Source: Phycisphaeraceae bacterium
Lineage (GTDB): Bacteria > Planctomycetota > Phycisphaerae > Phycisphaerales > Phycisphaeraceae
Direction of reading: 5' to 3'
NCBI GenBank assembly: GCA_028277745.1
Contig: JANQFR010000017.1
Location: forward strand, 1 to 48,062
Length of the DNA: 48,062 nucleotides
Shown: piece by piece, positions 42,902 through 48,062 of the stretch
How the letters are laid out: every line of letters begins with the position of its first letter
Numbering within the stretch: the first letter of the stretch is position 1
The notes under the pieces: model-generated
Databases searched by the model: none
Told to the model about the DNA's origin: nothing
What the model saw: the letters and a program-made list of their open reading frames with translations, nothing else
Program-made: the position numbers and the translations under genes

Positions 42902-44029
42902 CTACAGCCGATGTTGGCGGCGATAGGTGGAGGGGGTCTGATCGAACGCACGGCGGAAGGCGTTGCATAGCGCGCTGCTGTTGGCGAAACCGCTGCGCAC
43001 GGCGATGTCCATCAGGCCCAGCTTGGTCGCAACAAGCAGGTGCTGAGCCCGCTCGAGTCGGCGGCGGGTGATTTCCTCATGCACGGTCTTGCCCATGGCC
43101 TTCTTGAACCGCGTTTCCAAGGACCGGCGACCGATGATCACTTCATCGGCGACGCGTTGAGTGTCGATGGGTTCGGTCGCGTGGTCGCGGATGAAGCGTA
43201 CGGCGTGGATGACATCGATGTCATCGATGGCCAGGATGTCAGTGGATTGGCGGGTCATCACCGCTCGGGGGCTGACACGGATGGGGCGCTTCGGCGCCGG
43301 CCGCCCGCCCATGAGCCGATCGAGCAGGGCCGCGGCCTCGTAACCGCGGCGTTCAAAGTCGATATCGATGCTCGACATCGAAGGCGTACAGACTTGGCAC
43401 ATCGAGACGTAATCACCCACCCCCAGTACTGCCAGCTTATCCGGCACGCCGAGGCCCGCAGCCTGGGCGCGGTTCAGCAGGTTCGCGCCCAAGCCATCGT
43501 TCGCGGCGAGCACCGCGGTGGATGAAGGCGTTGGCCGTGCAGCATCCGTTAAATGCGCGATGAATGCGTCGGGTTTCGAAAAGCGTGAGCAAGTGACGCC
43601 GTGTTTTTTTAACGCTGACTCGAAACCATCGGCTCGGAAGCGCGCGAAAGCGACATCGGTAGGGCCGACGAACGCGAAGCGGCGAAAGCCGCGCTGCAAA
43701 AAGTGGTCCGCCGCCATCGCGCCGACCGCGGCGTCGTCGCTGAGGACGTTGATCAACGAGTGCTGATCGGTTGAGCCGGTGATGTTGATGCAAGGGTGGG
43801 GGCTGGCCATCACTGCCTTGGCGAGCTGGGGGGTATGAAACGATCCGATCACCCCCTCGCCCCGCCAGTCTTGGACAGCCTGTGTTCTGTAGTCGTCCTG
43901 ATGCTCGAACACCGAAACCCGCCACTCGCGGTGGTCGGCCATGTATTGGTGTATGCCGTCCATTACCCGTGCGGCATAGCCGAAGCGCGGGTCGATCATC
44001 AAGGCCACGCGGCGGACCGTCTGAGGCAT
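42902..44029 (-). CDS. XylR-family transcriptional regulator 2 (LacI-like sensor plus AraC HTH)
   Basis: The 375-residue regulator has a LacI/GalR-type sensor (about 1-270: RRVALMIDPRFGYAARVMDGIHQYM, DHFLQRGFRRFAFVGP, AVLAANDGLGANLLNRAQAAG, LGVGDYVSMCQVCTPSMSSIDIDFERRGYEAA) and an AraC HTH pair (about 275-370: RVADEVIIGRRSLETRFKKAMG and MDIAVRSGFANSSALCNAFRRAFDQTPSTYRR). It shares the architecture of XylR1 but is only distantly alike. It diverges from PEP-CTERM gene 2 and is the probable regulator of the intergenic region with the palindrome at 44076-44095. Confidence 0.92.
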   Translation of the reverse strand: MPQTVRRVALMIDPRFGYAARVMDGIHQYMADHREWRVSVFEHQDDYRTQAVQDWRGEGVIGSFHTPQLAKAVMASPHPCINITGSTDQHSLINVLSDDAAVGAMAADHFLQRGFRRFAFVGPTDVAFARFRADGFESALKKHGVTCSRFSKPDAFIAHLTDAARPTPSSTAVLAANDGLGANLLNRAQAAGLGVPDKLAVLGVGDYVSMCQVCTPSMSSIDIDFERRGYEAAALLDRLMGGRPAPKRPIRVSPRAVMTRQSTDILAIDDIDVIHAVRFIRDHATEPIDTQRVADEVIIGRRSLETRFKKAMGKTVHEEITRRRLERAQHLLVATKLGLMDIAVRSGFANSSALCNAFRRAFDQTPSTYRRQHRL

Positions 44030-44035
44030 GCCGGC

Positions 44036-44064
44036 ATCATCATGGTCGAAACGCCGTGTGTCAA
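44036..44064 (-). promoter_or_regulatory. Promoter of XylR2
   Basis: On the minus strand TTGACA (44059-44064), a 17-nt spacer and GATGAT (44036-44041) end 6 nt before the ATG at 44029. The consensus -35 and spacing make this one of the better promoter calls here, and it implies leaderless translation. Confidence 0.55.
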
Positions 44065-44075
44065 TATGTAAATAT

Positions 44076-44095
44076 TATTGCACGATCATGCAATA
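44076..44095. promoter_or_regulatory. Near-perfect 20-bp palindrome, candidate XylR2 operator
   Basis: TATTGCACGATCATGCAATA is symmetrical except for one base pair (C at 44083 against A at 44088). It is placed between the divergent genes, upstream of the XylR2 -35 and around a TATTAT at 44073-44078 that could serve PEP-CTERM gene 2. Confidence 0.6.
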
Positions 44096-44173
44096 GTCGG
44101 GGATTTCTGGAGTGTACGCTTGGCTCTGGCGTGTGACTGATCCGCGTCATCTTCATCATCAGGAGGTTTCTTC

Positions 44174-44890
44174 ATGTTTCTGCCCCGACTGTTTTTTCGT
44201 TATGCGCTGTGTGCGGTGGCGTTGTTTGTTTTGACGGGAACCCCGGCCAGTGCTGCGGTGATTGCTCAGTACGACGGTTTGGGGAGCGGCGCGCCGACCA
44301 GCGCGGACGCCAATGTCGTTGCGAGCGACGCGGTCTTTGGAGCCGGTTTCAATAGCGCAACCTCGGGCTTCGGCTCTTCGAGCGGCTTTTTCTTCACCCG
44401 CACCAACGGCACGAGCGGGTCCGACCCGGCGTCCACCGTGGCGGCTGAGGAATACCTGAGTTTTCAGATCACGCCCAACGTGGGTTACGAGATGGATCTC
44501 GAAACCTTTACTTTCAAGCAGCGCGCGACGAACACACCCGGCGGCGCGGGATCGAGCTCGTTTAACTTCGTGGCGGATGTGAGATCCAGCGTAGACGGCT
44601 TCGCCTCGTCGATCATGTCGTACGTGGTGACCAGCGGTGTGAATCCCACGCCCGAGGCGCGCACGGTTGATTTGTCGGCGGCCGCGTTTCAGGACCTCGC
44701 TGTGGCGATTGAGATCCGGATCTACTTCCGGGATAACGCGAACAACGCCGGCCAGGTCAACCGCATCACTGAGATCGCGCTCAACGGCGAGGTGGCGTTG
44801 ATCCCCGAGCCCACGTCCTTCGCATTGCTGGGGCTTGGAGGCCTCTGCCTGCTGCCGCATCGCAAGCGGCGTCAAACGCACTTGATGTGA
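44174..44890 (+). CDS. PEP-CTERM sorted exported protein 2
   Basis: The 238-residue protein has a signal peptide (ALFVLTGTPASAA, cleavage near 28), a beta-rich domain with Ser/Thr/Gly repeats (for example FGAGFNSATSGFGSSSGFFF), and the tail IPEPTSFALLGLGGLCLLPHRKRR. This is an exosortase-type sorting signal like that of PEP-CTERM 1. It is likely exported and processed at the envelope. AGGAGG lies 8 nt before the ATG. It is transcribed away from XylR2; the two PEP-CTERM bodies are not obviously homologous. Confidence 0.88.
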   Translation: MFLPRLFFRYALCAVALFVLTGTPASAAVIAQYDGLGSGAPTSADANVVASDAVFGAGFNSATSGFGSSSGFFFTRTNGTSGSDPASTVAAEEYLSFQITPNVGYEMDLETFTFKQRATNTPGGAGSSSFNFVADVRSSVDGFASSIMSYVVTSGVNPTPEARTVDLSAAAFQDLAVAIEIRIYFRDNANNAGQVNRITEIALNGEVALIPEPTSFALLGLGGLCLLPHRKRRQTHLM

Positions 44891-45063
44891 TGCGTAGCGA
44901 AGATCAGGTGCGTGGCGTCGTCGCCGAAATCGCCGACGTCCCGGCCAACCGGTTTGAGGAGGACGATGCGCTAGCCGCCAAGGCGAAGGCTGTGGGCCAA
45001 CGCATGCGGGATGTGGTGCTCTTGGCCCTGTGGGGTCAAGGTGTGGCGTCCGAAGCTTGGTAG
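44890..45063 (+). pseudogene. Decayed copy of the reductase 3' end
   Basis: A 57-codon open frame, overlapping the PEP-CTERM 2 stop (TGATG), encodes AEIADVPANRFEEDDALAAK, then AKAVGQRMRDVVLLA. This aligns with residues 183-216 of the reductase at 42134-42817, at both protein and DNA level (about three quarters of bases match by eye over about 100 bp). The 5' four fifths of the reductase is absent. The 3' end overlaps the end of the UroD-like gene 2. It is best read as a relic rather than a gene, though a small expressed peptide cannot be excluded. Confidence 0.75.
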
Positions 45064-46205
45064 TACGGCTGGACGCTCTTCAACAGCGCCTCTGCCTCCA
45101 TCTCCCTCGCCGCGTGGCATTGGATGTACATGCCTTCGGGGCCGACGGCGTCCAAGAGGGGAATGACTTCATCGGGCTTGACGCAGATGGCTTGGACGGA
45201 CTTACCCGCGGCTTTGATGCGGCGGTAGAGGTCGTACCATTTGGGGTGGCCGCCGCCTTCGTTGGCGTAGGCGAGTTTGGGGGTCCACTCGATGGCGTCC
45301 AGTGACTCGATGGCCAGCAGCAGGTCGAGGTTGGGCCAGCACTCCTCGCCGTCGAGGTGGTACATGCTGTAATCGAGCCAGTCGCACTGTTCGGTGAGGG
45401 CGGGGACGACGAACTGTTTGAACTGGTCGGGGCCGAACATCGAGCACGCGTCGCACTGCACTTTGGCGGTCTTGCCCGGGCCCCACAGGCCGAACGCCGT
45501 GAAGACGCATCCGCCCTCGTCATCCCGGGCCAGTTCGTAAAAATGATCGAAAGCCTCGAAAAAGGCGCCGTTGATCTCGTCGATCTTTTGCTCGATCCAC
45601 CCGGGACGGTCGTAGATATCCAGCAGCAACGTCTGCGGGTCGCGCAGGGCCGCGAGGATGTCGAAGTTCTCCACCAGGTCGGGGATCCCGGTCAGGTATC
45701 GCCCGGCGGCCTGCTGGATGTCGTCTCGAAGCAACTGGGTCAGCGTCTGGAACGCCTCGCTGCCGCGGTCGAGGGTGAGGGGCGGGTGATGGTCGGGATC
45801 GCTGATGCAGGGCTCGAACCAGACGGTCGGGTCGCTGAAGCGCCAGCCGCAGCCGAGCATCGCCGCGAGGTCGCCTGCGCCGATGCACATGGTGTGAGAC
45901 ACCGGGACGCATTCGCCGCCGAGGTAGGTCCGGCTCAGGCGGTGCGTTTCACGCCGCACGCGGCCGGGGCGGCCGACCCACTTGTCTCGGGCGTCGACGG
46001 GTTGCGGCGGCAGGGGCAGGGACAGCCGCGGCACGTCGAGCGGCGCGGTGACGGAAACCGCGAGGTCCTCGCCCCGCCACCAGCCCCGCAGCCGGCGTTT
46101 GGCGCGGCTCCAGTCGGGTTTCCATGTGGGATCGATGGGGATGCGCTCATGATGCTCCGCCCTCACGGAGCCCGGGGCCGTACTTGTCGGCGGTGTCGTC
46201 TTCAT
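45036..46205 (-). CDS. UroD/methionine-synthase superfamily protein 2
   Basis: The 389-residue protein has the uroporphyrinogen decarboxylase-like barrel: YLTGIPDLVENFDILAALR, YHLDGEECWPNLDLLLAIES, IEWTPKLAYANEGGG and MYIQCHAAREMEAE near the C-terminus. The HxC zinc motif of methyltransferases is missing; His and Asp of YHLDG are conserved instead. The N-terminal 40 residues include WWRGEDLAVSV. The function is unknown; a methyl-transfer or sugar-related role is only inferred. The start overlaps the dioxygenase gene by 59 nt. A GTG at 46166 would shorten the overlap. Confidence 0.82.
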   Translation of the reverse strand: MKTTPPTSTAPGSVRAEHHERIPIDPTWKPDWSRAKRRLRGWWRGEDLAVSVTAPLDVPRLSLPLPPQPVDARDKWVGRPGRVRRETHRLSRTYLGGECVPVSHTMCIGAGDLAAMLGCGWRFSDPTVWFEPCISDPDHHPPLTLDRGSEAFQTLTQLLRDDIQQAAGRYLTGIPDLVENFDILAALRDPQTLLLDIYDRPGWIEQKIDEINGAFFEAFDHFYELARDDEGGCVFTAFGLWGPGKTAKVQCDACSMFGPDQFKQFVVPALTEQCDWLDYSMYHLDGEECWPNLDLLLAIESLDAIEWTPKLAYANEGGGHPKWYDLYRRIKAAGKSVQAICVKPDEVIPLLDAVGPEGMYIQCHAAREMEAEALLKSVQPYYQASDATP

Positions 46206-46983
46206 GGTTGTAGATCACTTCGCCGTTCTTGATAAACGGCACGGCCATGGCCCAGAGGCCGCCCTTCGTGCTCTTGATGGGCAGGGCGCTGTACTGGGCG
46301 AGATAAATCCGGCGCATGTTGGGGGTGTGGTTGGCGCCGGAGCGGTGGAAGCAGTAAGAGGAGAACGCGACGATGGAGCCGGCGGGGGCGATGACCGGGT
46401 CGCCGGGGTCGTCGCCGGTGTAGCCGATCAGGTCGTTGGTGCCCTCTTCCTTTTCGTGATCGAAGATGGTGTCTTTGGTGCCGGCCCGGGAGTGCGGCAG
46501 GAGGTAGACCGTGCCGTTTTTCTCGCTGACGTCGTCGAGGGTGATCCAGCAGGTGAGATAAGGGATGTGGGTCGTTGTCGGGTCGCCGAACTTGACGTAG
46601 CCCGAGTCCTGGTGCCAAGCGAACTTCATGCCGACGTCGGCGCCCTTGACGACCCATTGCTCGTTGAAGAGGTAGACGTCGGGCCCGAGGGCGGCGGCGG
46701 CGACCTGGGCCATCAGGTCGCTGTAGATGAACCGCCACATCCGGTGGCTCATGCGGTACCGATTGCCGATGAAGTAACGCTTGCTGCGGTGGGTGATGCC
46801 CATGGTCGTCTCGTTGGCGGCGTCCATCTGGGCGTCCTGGTAGCCGATGAAGTAGCTGCAATCTTCGCGGAGCATCTGGAGCATGTCGGCGGGGACGATG
46901 TTTTTCAGGATGAAGAACCCTTCTTCTTGAAACTGTTGCTTCTGGGCGTCGGTGACGATCGGTTCGGCGATGGCCGTGGACAT
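46147..46983 (-). CDS. Phytanoyl-CoA dioxygenase (PhyH) family Fe(II)/2-oxoglutarate oxygenase
   Basis: The 278-residue double-stranded beta-helix oxygenase has the iron facial triad in FAWHQDSGY (His124, Asp126) and CFHRSGANHT (His213), with Arg225 as a likely 2-oxoglutarate contact. The start MSTAIAEPIVTDAQKQQFQEEGFFILKNIVP is the normal PhyH N-terminus. The substrate is unknown; family members hydroxylate lipids, amino acids or small polar compounds. It is the first gene of the leftward pair with UroD-like 2, divergent from the AraC regulator. Confidence 0.9.
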   Translation of the reverse strand: MSTAIAEPIVTDAQKQQFQEEGFFILKNIVPADMLQMLREDCSYFIGYQDAQMDAANETTMGITHRSKRYFIGNRYRMSHRMWRFIYSDLMAQVAAAALGPDVYLFNEQWVVKGADVGMKFAWHQDSGYVKFGDPTTTHIPYLTCWITLDDVSEKNGTVYLLPHSRAGTKDTIFDHEKEEGTNDLIGYTGDDPGDPVIAPAGSIVAFSSYCFHRSGANHTPNMRRIYLAQYSALPIKSTKGGLWAMAVPFIKNGEVIYNHEDDTADKYGPGLREGGAS

Positions 46984-47081
46984 AAGGCAGGCTCCGTCGG
47001 GTTAAGAGGTTGCGGGTATTCTGACCGGCCGGGCCGGGGGAATCCTCCCGCAAGCGGATCGAATAGTTATCATTTTTTGTC

Positions 47082-47936
47082 ATGACGGTCAGCCGCATCG
47101 ATGTCCCCGAGGGCCTGGACGGCCACGTGTGGTGGCTTGAGCCGGTGGTCGGTGTCCGGCGTGAATCGCACCGGCACCGCGAGCCGGAGTTCAACCTGGT
47201 GATGGCGGGCGCCGCGACGTACCTGTTTAACGACCGGCGGGTGAGGCTGACGCCGGGCTCGCTGATCTGGCTGATGCCGGGCGAGGCGCACGTGCTGGTG
47301 GAGGAGTCGCGCAGCTTCCGGATGTGGATCGCGGTGTTCCGGCCACGGATGGTGAAGCGCGTGTGTGCGACCGCGTGGTCGGAGCCGTTGACCGGGCGGC
47401 GGCTTCCGGACCAGGTGGCGGCGGTGCTGAATGAAAGCCGGCTGGCGGCGCTCGACGCCCTGATGCGCGACATGCGGGACTACGACGATCAGCCGGACCG
47501 CTACAACGCGGCGCTGGCGCACCTGCTGCTGTCGGCGTGGTCGGCTTTCCACGACGCGGAGGGGCCGGGGGCATCGGCCGGGCTGCACCCCGCGGTGCAC
47601 CGCGCAGCCCGGCTGCTGCGGGATGAGGTCGAGCCGCTGGGGCTCGAACAGATCGCCGAACGCGCCGGCCTCAGCCCGTCGCGGTTGAGCCGGCTGTTCA
47701 AGCAGCAGACCGGGGTGTCGATCGTCGCCTATCGCCAGCGGCAGTGCCTGTCACGTTTCCTGGCGCTTTACGGACGGGGCCAACGCCTGAACATCACCGA
47801 GGCGGCGCTACGCGCGGGGTTCGGCAGCTACTCGCATTTTCACCGCGTTTTCACCGAGCATTTCGGCTACGGCCCGGCGGAGCACCGCCGGCGCGTGCGT
47901 CAGGCCGCCGGGTCCAAAGATATACTGCCGCCATGA
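47082..47936 (+). CDS. AraC-family transcriptional regulator with cupin sensor
   Basis: The 284-residue regulator has an N-terminal cupin-type ligand domain (about 10-90: ESHRHREPEFNLVMAGAATYLFNDRRV, then GSLIWLMPGEAHVL) and a C-terminal AraC HTH (about 190-280: LGLEQIAERAGLSPSRLSRLFKQQTG and ITEAALRAGFGSYSHFHRVFTEHFGYGPAEHRR). TATCAT ends 8 nt before the ATG. It is divergent from the PhyH/UroD-like pair and probably regulates it; TTGCGGG (47010-47016) and CCCGCAA (47047-47053) lie between them as possible half-sites. The esterase gene overlaps its end. Confidence 0.9.
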   Translation: MTVSRIDVPEGLDGHVWWLEPVVGVRRESHRHREPEFNLVMAGAATYLFNDRRVRLTPGSLIWLMPGEAHVLVEESRSFRMWIAVFRPRMVKRVCATAWSEPLTGRRLPDQVAAVLNESRLAALDALMRDMRDYDDQPDRYNAALAHLLLSAWSAFHDAEGPGASAGLHPAVHRAARLLRDEVEPLGLEQIAERAGLSPSRLSRLFKQQTGVSIVAYRQRQCLSRFLALYGRGQRLNITEAALRAGFGSYSHFHRVFTEHFGYGPAEHRRRVRQAAGSKDILPP

Positions 47937-48062
47937 CCCGAATCGAGCTGTGGCCCACGCCAGATCTGGCGGACAAGACCTCGCTGACGTTGTATCCCAA
48001 CCCTGACGCCAACCATAAGGCCGGGGTCATGGTTCTGCCGGGCGGCGGGTATTGGGGGCTCG
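47933..48062 (+). CDS. Alpha/beta hydrolase (acetyl-xylan-esterase-like), C-terminus beyond the right edge
   Basis: Only the first 43 residues are visible. They contain the hydrophobic strand GVMVLPGGGYWGL, whose PGGGY matches the oxyanion-hole loop of esterases and lipases, following a strand (LTLYPNPDANHKAG). The ATG overlaps the AraC stop. TATACT (47921-47926) ends 6 nt before the ATG, so the gene may also have its own start site. The function as an esterase for acetylated sugars is a family-level inference. Confidence 0.75.
   Translation, partial: MTRIELWPTPDLADKTSLTLYPNPDANHKAGVMVLPGGGYWGL

Overview
This window looks like a chromosome segment from a high-GC planctomycete, most likely of the class Phycisphaerae. 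The evidence is two PEP-CTERM proteins, a prepilin-like protein of the kind expanded in planctomycetes, two XylR-type regulators (LacI-like sensor plus AraC HTH), two UroD-like proteins, a PhyH-type dioxygenase and a long Ala/Lys-tailed HU protein. The class-level assignment is an inference from gene content. No rRNA, tRNA, CRISPR array, insertion sequence or prophage was seen.

Layout. 1-2058 (-): a chemoreceptor cut by the left edge. 2336-6735 (+): acs, a small anchored protein, a VOC protein, a bacterial PH-domain protein and pdxJ. 6816-11377 (-): a RecQ-like helicase without its zinc domain, a c-type cytochrome lipoprotein, dnaB (its 5' third and upstream DNA are AT-richer than the surroundings) and a WYL regulator. 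11466-12785 (-): a three-gene dehydratase / acyl carrier protein / dehydratase cassette. 12979-16342 (+): galK, a D-amino-acid aminotransferase and an HD-GYP protein. 16389-20944: accessory module A (XylR diverging from PEP-CTERM, then prepilin-like, YkoF-like and UroD-like genes). 21322-28305: an RND efflux operon facing a second adaptor gene. 28418-33400: dnaK diverging from HU, argD and a lipoprotein. 33423-38429 (-): HAD phosphatase, a large TPR protein, a small membrane protein, trpA and a membrane-anchored protein. 38638-42817 (+): HtrA/DegP protease, miaB and an iron-sulfur flavodoxin-like reductase. 42902-48062: accessory module B (XylR diverging from PEP-CTERM, a decayed copy of the reductase 3' end, UroD-like, PhyH dioxygenase, AraC regulator and the start of an esterase).

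How the genes work together. The core genes are housekeeping: acetate activation, PLP synthesis, tryptophan and arginine synthesis, tRNA modification, replication and protein quality control. The two accessory modules share a layout: a XylR-family gene read leftward, a PEP-CTERM exported protein read rightward from the same intergenic region, and a UroD-like gene read leftward further right. Module B adds an oxygenase, an AraC regulator and an esterase. This suggests regulated uptake or breakdown of an external, probably carbohydrate-derived, substrate, but the substrate cannot be read from the sequence.

The most interesting non-coding signals are: inverted arrays of degenerate 7-bp repeats before galK; a perfect 31-bp inverted repeat at 21000-21077; several classes of intergenic palindromes; a near-perfect 20-bp palindrome between XylR2 and its PEP-CTERM gene; and many genes with a -10-like hexamer 6 to 9 nt before the start codon and no Shine-Dalgarno, which suggests frequent leaderless transcription.
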